DNA of 16,584 nt from Candidatus Onthocola stercoravium (GCA_018711775.1 DVHV01000040.1:1-16584); one strand, 5' to 3'. Positions 7,377 through 14,586 are shown, numbered from the stretch's first letter. Translations and numbers: made by a program. The notes: generated by a model not told the origin, from the sequence alone.

Positions 7377-7985
7377 ATGAAAAAAATTAATGTAAAAAAT
7401 GAAAAGTTATTTAAGAATAAATGGCAAATGATAATTTATTGTATATTATTTATAATTTTGATCGGCGCTTTTATTTATCTTGGAACACTTGATTACGATG
7501 AATCATTACCAGATAATGAGCAATTTGCAGAAGATTTTAGTCTTGTAAGTGAAGATAATGTTTTTAAGTATGTAAATGCTACAGATGCTTTAATGGTTGC
7601 TAATGGTACAAAAGGAATTGTTTTATTTGGAACACAGAATGAATGGGTAAATTATTATGCCCATATAGTTAATAAAGTGGCTAAAGAAGTTGGTATTGAT
7701 ACCATTTATTATTATGATTTTGTAAGTAACAGACAAGATAATAATGGTACATATGAGGCTATTGTGGAAAGTTTGAGTGATTATGTAACATATAATGATT
7801 ATGGAACACCTGAAATTTATGCTCCGTCATTACTTGTTGTTAGTGGTGATGAAGTGTTGCTATTTGATACTGAAACGTCTTTTGTACGTGGAGATATTGC
7901 TCCGAGTGAATACTGGAATTCCTTTAATGAATCAGCCAAGATGCAGGAATTACGAAATGTATTTACAAAATATTTAGAAAGTTGA
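7377..7985 (+). CDS. Membrane-anchored thioredoxin-fold-like protein without CXXC
   Basis: A 202-residue protein of unknown exact function. A basic N-terminus precedes one membrane helix at about residues 17-36, and the rest should face outside. The outer part resembles a thioredoxin fold of the bacteriocin-accessory (PedC/BrcD-like) kind: a beta strand (KGIVLFG, 79-85), a helix (YYAHIVNKVAKEVG), a second strand (IDTIYYYDF), and PSLLVVSGDEVLLFD from P150, in the place of the cis-proline strand. The catalytic CXXC position reads TQNEW, so a disulphide-exchange activity is unlikely. No strong Shine-Dalgarno is seen (GGTGAAG, 8 nt upstream). The next gene starts 7 nt after the stop, with AGG overlapping the gap. 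Fold assignment is by pattern only. Confidence 0.6.
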   Translation: MKKINVKNEKLFKNKWQMIIYCILFIILIGAFIYLGTLDYDESLPDNEQFAEDFSLVSEDNVFKYVNATDALMVANGTKGIVLFGTQNEWVNYYAHIVNKVAKEVGIDTIYYYDFVSNRQDNNGTYEAIVESLSDYVTYNDYGTPEIYAPSLLVVSGDEVLLFDTETSFVRGDIAPSEYWNSFNESAKMQELRNVFTKYLES

Positions 7986-7992
7986 GGTGCAT

Positions 7993-8772
7993 ATGGATAA
8001 TACGAAGAATGTTGTTGGTTTAATATTTTTCATAATTATATTGTTACTTTTTGCAGTTGGTGGTTATTTCTTTATGAATTATATGCTAGATGATTTTTCT
8101 AAGGAAAGTAATGATGATAATGGGATTACTGAATTAAGAGAAATTAGAATTGATGCAACGAAAGATTATATTTATTATGAAAATAATGAAGATATTTTAC
8201 CTGAGGAACATATTGAAAAACAAGATGTAATTATTAATATTAAAGGTTTTGAAAACATCAATGAATCTTTGGAGCAAGAACTTGCTACATATGATGAAGA
8301 AATGTTATCTATCGATGAGGCGACGATTCCTGAAGGTGAAGTTTGTACTAACGAAGCAAATCTTTATAGTTTTCCGTATCGGGAATATCAAGATACAGTT
8401 TTTGGAGATTATATTAGTTTAGTAATAAATGATTTTACTTACAATTGTATAAATGGTAGTAGAATAGAAAATATTAAAGGTTATGTAATTGATAAAAATA
8501 CTGGTGAATTAATTACTGAAGAGGAGTTGTTAAGTGATTTTGGAATAACTGAAGAAGAAATACTTACTCAAATAAGAGAAAGACTAAATGATACCCAAGT
8601 TTTAGATGAAGGTACCCAAGTAATCGATATTGATGGAACAATAAGTGATATTCAAAATGGAGAATATGGTACTGTTAAATCATTAAGTATTAGTAAAACT
8701 GGTGAATTAGTTATTAATTTTATTGTAAAATCGAATGTAATAAATTATAATGATAGTATAGAATTAAATTAA
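7993..8772 (+). CDS. Membrane-anchored extracytoplasmic protein, possibly DUF3298/RsiV-like
   Basis: A 259-residue protein with one N-terminal membrane helix (about residues 6-28) and an acidic, Asn/Glu-rich outer domain. The segment from DYISLVINDFTYNC through GYVIDKNTGELITEEELLSD recalls DUF3298 (outer domain of RsiV and PdaC-type proteins), where a strand pattern precedes DxxTGxxLTLxDL. The match is by eye and weak. Two Cys (in GEVCTNE and FTYNCIN) could form a disulphide. The ATG at 7993 is chosen because GAGG (7984-7987) is 5 nt upstream; the in-frame GTG at 7987 overlaps that site. It is tightly linked to the thioredoxin-like gene before it and to frr, 14 nt after it. Confidence 0.5.
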   Translation: MDNTKNVVGLIFFIIILLLFAVGGYFFMNYMLDDFSKESNDDNGITELREIRIDATKDYIYYENNEDILPEEHIEKQDVIINIKGFENINESLEQELATYDEEMLSIDEATIPEGEVCTNEANLYSFPYREYQDTVFGDYISLVINDFTYNCINGSRIENIKGYVIDKNTGELITEEELLSDFGITEEEILTQIRERLNDTQVLDEGTQVIDIDGTISDIQNGEYGTVKSLSISKTGELVINFIVKSNVINYNDSIELN

Positions 8773-8786
8773 GAAGGAGAAATGTT

Positions 8787-9317
8787 ATGGACTCAGCAGA
8801 GAAAAAAATGGGGCAAACAATTGAAAGTTTAAAAAATAAGTTATTGAATATTAGAGCAGGTAGAGCTAATCCAGCGATGTTAAATGGCGTAATGGTTAGT
8901 TACTATGGAACACCAACTCCAATTCAAAGTGTTGCTAATATTACTGTACCTGAAGCAAAACAATTATTCATTAAACCATATGATCGGAGTACATTAAAAG
9001 ATATTGAAAGAGCAATTAATGAAGCTAATTTAGGTATTGCTCCAACGAACAATGGAGAAATGATTATTCTTACTATTCCCGATTTAACGGAAGAAAGAAG
9101 AAGAGAATATGTTAAACAAGCCAAGGCGGTTGGTGAAGAAGCAAAGGTTGCATTAAGAAATATTCGTCAAGATGCTAATAATGAAATTAAAAAGTGCGAA
9201 TATCCCGAAGATGAAGAAAAAATGTATTTGGATGAAATTCAAGAACTTATTACTAAATATAATAAATTAGTTGATGACGAAATAAGAGAAAAAGAACAAG
9301 AATTAATGCAAGTTTAA
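8787..9317 (+). CDS. frr: Ribosome recycling factor
   Basis: With EF-G, it splits post-termination ribosomes so that they can be reused. The 176-residue protein is slightly shorter than the usual 185 because the N-terminus is compact. It contains the family pattern KNKLLNIRAGRANPAMLNGV at about residues 17-36, YYGTPTPIQSVANI, and the basic helix EERRREYVKQAK. AAGGAG (8774-8779) is 7 nt before the ATG. It is linked to the preceding anchored-protein genes by a 14-nt gap, so it may be transcribed with them. A candidate structured RNA and terminator follow. Confidence 0.96.
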   Translation: MDSAEKKMGQTIESLKNKLLNIRAGRANPAMLNGVMVSYYGTPTPIQSVANITVPEAKQLFIKPYDRSTLKDIERAINEANLGIAPTNNGEMIILTIPDLTEERRREYVKQAKAVGEEAKVALRNIRQDANNEIKKCEYPEDEEKMYLDEIQELITKYNKLVDDEIREKEQELMQV

Positions 9318-9332
9318 CTAGTATTATATAAT
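9303..9332 (+). promoter_or_regulatory. Possible promoter at the end of frr
   Basis: TTAATG (9303-9308), 18-nt spacer, TATAAT (9327-9332). The -10 is perfect but the -35 is weak and lies inside frr. It could give a separate short RNA starting near 9339. Confidence 0.35.
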
Positions 9333-9344
9333 AAAATAAGAAAA

Positions 9345-9431
9345 TGTTTCTCGCTCTCGGGTGGTGCGAGTAATAAATTATCCCGAATGAAAATATTTAG
9401 AGAATCCTATTTTGTGATAGGGTTTTCTTTT
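9345..9431 (+). ncRNA. Candidate structured RNA with pseudoknot and terminator
   Basis: CTCGC (9350-9354) pairs with GCGAG (9366-9370). Its loop contains TCGGG (9357-9361), complementary to CCCGA (9382-9386), so an H-type pseudoknot is possible. Then an 11-bp stem (9400-9410 with 9417-9427, two G-T pairs) and four T make an intrinsic terminator. TTCTC (9348-9352) could instead pair with GAGAA (9400-9404), the left arm of the terminator. It does not match any riboswitch consensus that I recognise. It could simply be the frr 3' UTR. Confidence 0.35.
9400..9431 (+). terminator. Intrinsic terminator downstream of frr
   Basis: Stem 9400-9410 (GAGAATCCTAT) with 9417-9427 (ATAGGGTTTTC), 6-nt loop, T-tail 9428-9431. 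It ends the frr transcript and/or the candidate RNA before it. Confidence 0.65.
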
Positions 9432-9543
9432 ATTTTGGGTTATATGATTATAGATGTGTTAGAAGAAATGATGTATAAAGAATTAAATGAATTTAAGATG
9501 ATATTTAATTATAATTTTATTTTTTGTTAAGTTAAAAAATTCA
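9432..9543. other. AT-rich spacer with nothing clear in it
   Basis: Together with the flanking elements this forms the 332-nt gap between frr and the CarD-like gene. A 28-codon ATG frame (9444-9530) is present but has no ribosome site and a low-complexity product, so it is not called. No other element is seen. Confidence 0.5.
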
Positions 9544-9573
9544 TTAGAAATTATTTTAAGAATTTGATAAAAT
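9544..9573 (+). promoter_or_regulatory. Promoter before the CarD-like gene
   Basis: TTAGAA (9544-9549), 18-nt spacer, TAAAAT (9568-9573) in the TTGATAAAAT context seen at two other promoters here. The transcript would start near 9580. Confidence 0.5.
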
Positions 9574-9588
9574 AGTTATAGAAACAAG

Positions 9589-9633
9589 TAGCTATAAAAT
9601 ATGGCGTAAGTCCAGTTTTATAGCTATTTTTTT
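9589..9633 (+). terminator. Leader terminator (possible attenuator) before the CarD-like gene
   Basis: Perfect 11-bp stem TAGCTATAAAA (9589-9599) and TTTTATAGCTA (9616-9626), 16-nt loop, then seven T. It lies between the promoter at 9544-9573 and the start codon at 9650, so it would stop most transcripts before the gene unless it is relieved. Confidence 0.8.
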
Positions 9634-9649
9634 AAAAAACGGTGGTCAT

Positions 9650-10114
9650 ATGAAAAACATCGGAGAATACATCGTATGTCGTAAAGAAACTTGTAAAATC
9701 ATTGATATCCAAGATGATTATTATGTCTTAGAACCAATTAATGATAAAACATTAAAGATGAAAGTGCCAGTAAATTCCAAAATATTGCGAGATTTAATAA
9801 AAAAAGAAGATATCGATTATTACTTAAAGAAAATCCCTTCTGTTACAGCGATTAAAAGTAGTGATAGAATGATGGAAAATACTTATAAGGAATTAATGCA
9901 AAGTGGTACTTATGAAGATTTAATTAAAGTTATTAAGACAACTTATTTACGCAATGAAAAAAGAAAAAATAATAATAAAAAGATTAGTGACAAAGATGAT
10001 TCATATTTTACTCAAGCTGAAAAATATTTATATTCTGAATTTAGTGTTGTTTTAGGTTTTAGTTTTGAACAAACCAAAGAATATGTTATTAATATGGTAA
10101 GTAAATACAATTAA
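9650..10114 (+). CDS. CarD-family transcriptional regulator
   Basis: CarD/CdnL proteins bind the RNA polymerase beta subunit through a Tudor-like N-terminal domain shared with Mfd (TRCF), and stabilise open promoter complexes. The 154-residue protein begins with the domain pattern IGEYIVCRKETCKIIDI, then YYVLEPINDKTLKMKVPVN and LRDLIKKEDIDYYL, all of which fit the RNA polymerase-interacting domain (residues 1-60). The rest is helical (YKELMQSGTYEDLIKVIKTT, then a Lys/Asn-rich loop and a C-terminal helix), as in CarD. The usual tryptophan of CdnL DNA-binding helices is not seen. GGTGG (9641-9645) is the ribosome site. In many Firmicutes ylxM occupies this place before ffh; this protein is not YlxM-like. 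Confidence 0.75.
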   Translation: MKNIGEYIVCRKETCKIIDIQDDYYVLEPINDKTLKMKVPVNSKILRDLIKKEDIDYYLKKIPSVTAIKSSDRMMENTYKELMQSGTYEDLIKVIKTTYLRNEKRKNNNKKISDKDDSYFTQAEKYLYSEFSVVLGFSFEQTKEYVINMVSKYN

Positions 10115-10116
10115 TC

Positions 10117-10145
10117 TTTAAAAAAATTCTTAAATATTATATAAT
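10117..10145 (+). promoter_or_regulatory. Promoter of ffh
   Basis: TTTAAA (10117-10122), 17-nt spacer, TATAAT (10140-10145), in the 63-nt gap after the CarD-like gene. Confidence 0.5.
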
Positions 10146-10177
10146 AAATATATCAAAAATTTAAGGAGAGTTTTATT

Positions 10178-11485
10178 ATGTTTGAATATATGGGAGATAG
10201 AATAAGTAATGCTATAAAAAATATCCGTGGCATGGGAAAAATTACTGAAGAAAATATTGCAGATGCCATGCGTGAAATTAGAATTGCTCTACTAGAAGCA
10301 GATGTTAATTATCAAGTAGTTAAAGAGTTTGTAGCATCAGTTAAAGAAAAGGCTTTAAATGCTGAAGTAGAAAAAAGTCTAAAACCAGATGAATTATTTT
10401 TAAAAATTGTTAAGGATGAACTTGTTTCATTACTTGGTGGAGATTATGTACCACTTGAAGTAAATAAAAAACCAACTATTTTAATGCTTGTAGGTCTTCA
10501 AGGTAGTGGTAAAACAACAACTGCAGGAAAGCTAGCCAATTATTTACGTAAGAAACATGCAAAGAAGCCAATACTTATTGCTGGAGATATCTATCGACCT
10601 GCAGCTATAGAACAACTTAAAACTATCGGTAAAGAACTAAATGTACCGGTATTTAGTGAAGAAAATAAAAGTGTAGTAGAAATTGTCCAAGATGGTCTAA
10701 ATTATGCTAAGGATAATAACTTTGATTATATCATCATCGATACCGCCGGAAGATTACAAATAGATGAAGCCTTAATGCAAGAATTAAAAGATATTGATTC
10801 TACTGTTCATCCTGATGAAAAAATCTTAGTAATTGATGGCTCAATGGGTCAAGATGCTATTAATGTTATCACTGGTTTCAATGATTCTCTAGAATTAACT
10901 GGTTGCATTCTTACTAAACTAGATGGTAATACCAAGGGCGGTGTAGCTCTATCAGTAAGACACTTAACGCACATCCCAATTAAGTTTGTAGGAAATTCTG
11001 AAAAAATGGATGGTTTATCAGAATTTTATCCAGAGAGAATGGCTGAACGTATCCTTGATATGGGAGACATTCTAGAAATAGTTTCAAAAGTTGAAGATGT
11101 TATTGATGAAGATGAGGCTAAAAGACAAGCTATAAAAATGAAAAAGGGAACATTTGACTTAGAAGATTTCCTAACTACTTTAAAACAAATAAAAAAATTA
11201 GGACCACTTGAAAATATTTTAAAAATGCTTCCTCAAGCTAGAAAAATGGGACTTAATAATGTTTCAATTGACCCAAAAGACCTTGCTCACATAGAAGCCA
11301 TAATCCAATCGATGACTAAGGAAGAAAGAAGACACCCAGAAATACTTAAAGCCACTCGTAAGCAAAGAATTGCTAAAGGTAGTGGTAGAAGTGTTGAAGA
11401 GGTAAATAGACTCCTAAAACAATTTGAAACAATGAAAGATATGATGAAAAAACTAAATAGTGGTAACTTAAAAATGCCTTTTTAA
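10178..11485 (+). CDS. ffh: Signal recognition particle GTPase Ffh (SRP54)
   Basis: Binds signal sequences of nascent membrane proteins and, with SRP RNA and FtsY, delivers ribosomes to SecYEG. The 435-residue protein has the N domain (1 to about 90, with ADAMREIRIALLEADVNY), then the GTPase domain with G1 GLQGSGKTTTAGKLA from residue 106, DTAGR at 188 and TKLDG at 246, then the methionine-rich M domain from about residue 300 (ILKMLPQARKMG, FETMKDMMKKL). Length is normal. AAGGAG lies 7-9 nt before the ATG. The stop codon lies inside the terminator stem. No SRP RNA gene is seen in the window. Confidence 0.97.
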   Translation: MFEYMGDRISNAIKNIRGMGKITEENIADAMREIRIALLEADVNYQVVKEFVASVKEKALNAEVEKSLKPDELFLKIVKDELVSLLGGDYVPLEVNKKPTILMLVGLQGSGKTTTAGKLANYLRKKHAKKPILIAGDIYRPAAIEQLKTIGKELNVPVFSEENKSVVEIVQDGLNYAKDNNFDYIIIDTAGRLQIDEALMQELKDIDSTVHPDEKILVIDGSMGQDAINVITGFNDSLELTGCILTKLDGNTKGGVALSVRHLTHIPIKFVGNSEKMDGLSEFYPERMAERILDMGDILEIVSKVEDVIDEDEAKRQAIKMKKGTFDLEDFLTTLKQIKKLGPLENILKMLPQARKMGLNNVSIDPKDLAHIEAIIQSMTKEERRHPEILKATRKQRIAKGSGRSVEEVNRLLKQFETMKDMMKKLNSGNLKMPF

Positions 11486-11498
11486 GTTACTTTTCTTT
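11463..11498 (+). terminator. Intrinsic terminator after ffh
   Basis: Perfect 12-bp stem GTAACTTAAAAA (11463-11474) and TTTTTAAGTTAC (11479-11490), 4-nt loop, T-rich tail. The left arm lies within the last ffh codons. Confidence 0.85.
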
Positions 11499-11588
11499 AT
11501 CCCAAAACTTGGAAGTGAAATACCCCAATTTATGGAAGTAAAAAGCCCCAAAATGTGGAAGCAAATTACCCCAATTTATGGAAATAGG
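11498..11588 (+). repeat. Four 23-bp direct repeats upstream of the DUF4143 ATPase
   Basis: Units begin at 11498, 11521, 11544 and 11567, exactly 23 bp apart with no spacers. The consensus is about TACCCCAAttTaTGGAAGtaAA. Each unit holds a small inverted element (CCAA....TGG or CCAAaacTTGG). They end just before the promoter at 11591. The position suits operator sites or an iteron-like array; two helical turns per unit would place each site on the same DNA face. Confidence 0.85.
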
Positions 11589-11590
11589 TA

Positions 11591-11619
11591 TGTACAATTT
11601 TAAAAAAACAGTATATAAT
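11591..11619 (+). promoter_or_regulatory. Promoter of the DUF4143 ATPase gene
   Basis: TGTACA (11591-11596), 17-nt spacer, TATAAT (11614-11619), immediately after the repeat array. Confidence 0.65.
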
Positions 11620-11640
11620 TAATACAGGAGGCAAATTAGA

Positions 11641-12906
11641 ATGGATTATATAAAAAGAATTGTTGATAAAGAAATAGAAAAAAAGCTAAGGACTTCTGGA
11701 GCAGTAGTTATTCGTGGACCTAAATGGTGTGGCAAAACCACAAGTGCTAAACAATTTGCTAAAAGTATTTTGGAAATGCAAAATCCTGATACCGAAGATA
11801 ACTATAAGGAACTAGCCAATATTAAACCATCTATACTGTTACAAGGAGAAAAGCCAAGATTAATTGATGAATGGCAACTAGCTCCAAAACTATGGAATGC
11901 GGTTAGATATGCTGTTGATACCGCTGGTGATGTCAATCAGTTTATTTTAACTAGTTCGGCAACTCCTGTTGAAGACCCTACCATGCATAGTGGAGTAGGT
12001 AGATTTTCATTTGTTAATATGAAACCATTATCTTTATATGAAAGTGGGGAATCAAATGGTGTCATTTCTTTACAAGATTTATTAGATGAAAAAACTAATA
12101 TCGATGGTAAACAATCTAATTTATCTTATGAAGATTTGGTCTATGCTTTATGTCGGGGAGGCTGGCCAAACTCCTTGAAAATGTCAAAAGAAGATGCATT
12201 AGAAGTAGCACCAAACTACCTAAATACTTTAGTCAACTCAGATATTTCTAGAATTGATGGAGTTAATAGAGATCCTCAACTTGCTAGTATCATATTAAAG
12301 TCATATAGTAGATTAGTATCTACCATTGGTACAAATGGAGCATTATTTGAAGATATTAAAGCAAACTATGGTGATATATCAGAAAAAACAATTTCTGATT
12401 ATCTTAATGTTTTAAAAAAATTATATATTATTGAAGAAATATCGGCTTGGAATCCCAATATTAGAAGTAAAACAACGATTAGAACATCTCCCAAAAAGAT
12501 GTTAATAGACCCTTCTTTAGCAGTTGCAGCCTTAGGTTGTTCATATAATGAATTATTATTAGATGTAAATACTTTAGGTTTATTATTTGAAAATTTAGTA
12601 AATAGAGATTTAAGTATCTATGCGGGATCTATCGGTGGAACATTAAATCATTATAGAGATAGATATGGATTAGAATGTGATAATGTAATTCATTTTAAAA
12701 ATGGTAAATACGCCTTAGTTGAAGTCAAATTGAGTAAAGAAAAAATAGAAGAAGCCGAAGAACATTTATTAAAATTAAAAGATTTAATTAGTCAAAATCC
12801 CAAATTAAAAGAACCAACATTTATGATGGTTATCACCGCAACAAAAACTGCTTATAAAACGGAAAATGGTATATTAGTGGTACCTATTGGTTGCCTAAAA
12901 AATTAA
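11641..12906 (+). CDS. P-loop ATPase with DUF4143 C-terminal nuclease-like domain
   Basis: A 421-residue AAA-like ATPase of the AAA_14/DUF4143 class, common as lone accessory genes in gut bacteria; its biological role is unknown. The Walker A is GPKWCGKT (26-33), the Walker B is LIDEW with D76-E77, a sensor-like ILTSSATP follows (102-109), and the putative arginine finger lies in HSGVGRF (R121). A winged-helix-like middle (about 200-280) leads to the DUF4143 domain, which shows the PD-(D/E)xK fold residues D347, E361 and K363 (CDNVI, VEVK). AGGAGG (11626-11631) is 9 nt before the ATG. It is flanked by two unrelated repeat arrays and is the only gene of its transcript, signs of an accessory insertion between ffh and the next genes. 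Confidence 0.85.
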   Translation: MDYIKRIVDKEIEKKLRTSGAVVIRGPKWCGKTTSAKQFAKSILEMQNPDTEDNYKELANIKPSILLQGEKPRLIDEWQLAPKLWNAVRYAVDTAGDVNQFILTSSATPVEDPTMHSGVGRFSFVNMKPLSLYESGESNGVISLQDLLDEKTNIDGKQSNLSYEDLVYALCRGGWPNSLKMSKEDALEVAPNYLNTLVNSDISRIDGVNRDPQLASIILKSYSRLVSTIGTNGALFEDIKANYGDISEKTISDYLNVLKKLYIIEEISAWNPNIRSKTTIRTSPKKMLIDPSLAVAALGCSYNELLLDVNTLGLLFENLVNRDLSIYAGSIGGTLNHYRDRYGLECDNVIHFKNGKYALVEVKLSKEKIEEAEEHLLKLKDLISQNPKLKEPTFMMVITATKTAYKTENGILVVPIGCLKN

Positions 12907-12909
12907 CAT

Positions 12910-12964
12910 TACCCTCCGCTTTTCGCCAAAAGTGAGTGAAAATACCCTCAGCTTTTCGCCAAAA
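12910..12964 (+). repeat. 33-bp repeat, about 1.7 copies, between two DUF4143 genes
   Basis: Unit 1 (12910-12942) and the first 22 bp of unit 2 (12943-12964) match except for one base (TACCCTCcG/TACCCTCaG). The core CTTTTcgccAAAAG is a small palindrome. The layout resembles the 23-bp array before the ATPase (a TACCC start, a central inverted motif), but the sequence differs. Confidence 0.75.
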
Positions 12965-12966
12965 TA

Positions 12967-13398
12967 TTGACAGTATATTATGATTATGATTCATATAAAC
13001 TTTTCTTAAATGATACGGGAATCCTTTGTAATTTGGCGCGTATTTCAAGTATTGATGTATTAATGGATAATGACTTAGATTATAAAGGTGTTTTAGTTGA
13101 AAATTATGTTGCTACTGAATTATTAAAAATGGGCTTTGATTTATGTTATTGGAGTAGAAAAGATAAAGCATCAGGTTCATCAGAAGTAGATTTTATAATT
13201 CAAAATAATAGTAAAATAATACCAATTGAAGTAAAAGCAGGTAAAGATATGAAATCAAAATCATTAGAAGTATATAATGAAAGATATAATCCAGATTTAA
13301 TAATTAAAATATCTGCCAAAAACTTTGGTAAAAAAGATAATTTAAAAACGATTCCCTTATATGCGACATTTTGTTTAAAAGAATTAAAAGAGAGTTAA
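12967..13398 (+). pseudogene. Remnant of a second DUF4143 ATPase (C-terminal part only)
   Basis: A 143-residue frame matching only the last third of a DUF4143 ATPase: FLNDTGILCNLA, then GVLVENYVATEL, YWSRKDKA, and the nuclease-like core with D75, E88 and K90 (EVDFII, PIEVKAG). All Walker motifs are missing. The only possible start is TTG at 12967, with no ribosome site, and homology begins at once after the second 33-bp repeat unit, as if a deletion had joined repeat and gene. This suggests a dead copy left after recombination. The frame itself is intact, with no internal stop, so the loss may be recent or the product may still be used. Its stop overlaps that of the convergent peptidase gene. 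Confidence 0.75.
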
Positions 13399-13420
13399 AG
13401 GCGAGTTAACTCTCTTTTTA
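13386..13420. terminator. Bidirectional terminator between convergent genes
   Basis: 10-bp stem AGAGAGTTAA (13389-13398) and TTAACTCTCT (13406-13415), 7-nt loop. There is a T-tract on the plus strand (13415-13419) and AAAAG on the other side, which gives CTTTT on the minus strand. It also contains both stop codons. Confidence 0.65.
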
Positions 13421-14462
13421 AGTGAGATTTAAATGAATCTAAACTAGATGTGGGAATAATGCCTAGTTTTAATATTTCTTTAAAGTAACTTTCTGAATCT
13501 TTTCTCAAGTCTATAACCATTATTTTTTTTAAAAGATAAAAAGCATAATCTGGATTTTCTTTATATATTAAATATAATTCAATAGCAAAGATATAACCAA
13601 TTATATAAATGAAATCATAGGAAGGATGTACTCCAATTATTTCTTCTAGTTCTTTTGTATTTGAATGCTTTGTAAGAAATTCAAAGAAAGTTTTTATATC
13701 ATTAGTATCATTATTACTATAAGTTTTAATTGATTTTAATATTTGAAGTTCTTTATTTAATAGAAAGGCATTTTCACAAGTTACATCCCAAAATTCACAA
13801 TTGGAAGCAATTGCTTTTTTGCCAAGAGTAGTATCTTTAGTATAATATTCTGTACATAATAATTCAAAAAAAGTACTGATTAATTCATGAAAAGCATATA
13901 AAGAGGTTAGTAAAGTGCCACTGTAGTTAGTTAGAAATTGAATGCCATGACCGTATTCATGAGCCATTGTAGCGACATCTGCAAATTCATTTCTCTTTTC
14001 AATTCTTAGATAAAATGATTTATCAAATGGTAAATACATGCAGTCGGCATAAAAACTTAATTCATATTGTCCATCAACAAAGTAAGCATTTTTCCTTTGT
14101 CTATATAATTTTAAAAATAATTGGTATATTTCTTTAGATGTAGCATTTTTGAAAAAGTCATGGGTTAATTCTAATAAATCATTATTTGTTAAAATAAGAT
14201 CTGGATAGGGATAATACGGCATATCATCATCAACATGTTTGGCTAAGTTTTCACATAAAGGCCAGAGATTTTGACTGCCAATTAAACTTTGATATTCAGA
14301 AAATAAACATTCTTCGAGAGTTTCAAGAATAGTATAAGGTTTTATTAAATAACTTTTAATTGTTTTTATACTTTCTTCTAATTCTTCTTTTTTATCTTCA
14401 CTTACTTTTCCTCGTAAACTTTCAAATTCTTTTAGTCTTTTTCTTAGTGCTTCATAATACAT
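13395..14462 (-). CDS. M3-family (PepF-like) zinc oligopeptidase, short form
   Basis: Gluzincin-type metallopeptidase, probably cytoplasmic, cleaving oligopeptides. The zinc motif HEYGH is at residues 168-172 (E169 catalytic). The third ligand is probably E193 in AFHELISTFFE, which matches the EVASTFNE segment of oligoendopeptidase F (M3B). The substrate-binding segment HPSYDFIYIIGYIFA near residues 281-295 matches the conserved HxxY....Y..G motif of M3. At 355 residues it is well below the usual 550-600 and lacks most of the N-terminal helical part; the upstream DNA shows no continuation. AGAGGGA lies 5 nt before the ATG. No signal peptide. A weak promoter may exist (TTGTTT, 14518-14513, with TAATAT 16 nt on). 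Confidence 0.82.
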   Translation of the reverse strand: MYYEALRKRLKEFESLRGKVSEDKKEELEESIKTIKSYLIKPYTILETLEECLFSEYQSLIGSQNLWPLCENLAKHVDDDMPYYPYPDLILTNNDLLELTHDFFKNATSKEIYQLFLKLYRQRKNAYFVDGQYELSFYADCMYLPFDKSFYLRIEKRNEFADVATMAHEYGHGIQFLTNYSGTLLTSLYAFHELISTFFELLCTEYYTKDTTLGKKAIASNCEFWDVTCENAFLLNKELQILKSIKTYSNNDTNDIKTFFEFLTKHSNTKELEEIIGVHPSYDFIYIIGYIFAIELYLIYKENPDYAFYLLKKIMVIDLRKDSESYFKEILKLGIIPTSSLDSFKSHLKRELTRL

Positions 14463-14557
14463 TGTAATCCCTCTTTTTGATATGTTTTTTATATTAACAC
14501 ATATTTAGAAAAAAACAAATAGTATTTTGAATGTCGATTTTTGTCGGACCCTTTTTC

Positions 14558-14586
14558 TTGCAATTACATTTATTTACCATTAGAAT
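14558..14586 (+). promoter_or_regulatory. Promoter of the candidate toxin mRNA
   Basis: TTGCAA (14558-14563), 17-nt spacer, TAGAAT (14581-14586). The predicted start (about 14592-14594) falls just before the left arm of the 14-bp inverted repeat, so that arm would be the very 5' end of the RNA. Confidence 0.7.

Noticed and set aside
9345..9431. Small SRP RNA, preQ1, fluoride or other known riboswitch
   Set aside because: No GGAA-capped SRP domain and no conserved core of the riboswitch classes I know; left as an unnamed candidate.
9444..9530. 28-codon frame after the frr terminator
   Set aside because: No ribosome binding site, low-complexity AT-driven product, no promoter specific to it.
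11498..11588. Repeat array as a CRISPR
   Set aside because: Units are contiguous at 23 bp with no unique spacers and no cas genes nearby; they sit at a promoter.
13019..13398. The short DUF4143 frame as a restriction endonuclease
   Set aside because: The D/E/K core and flanking motifs match the C-terminus of DUF4143 ATPases; there is no methylase or specificity gene.
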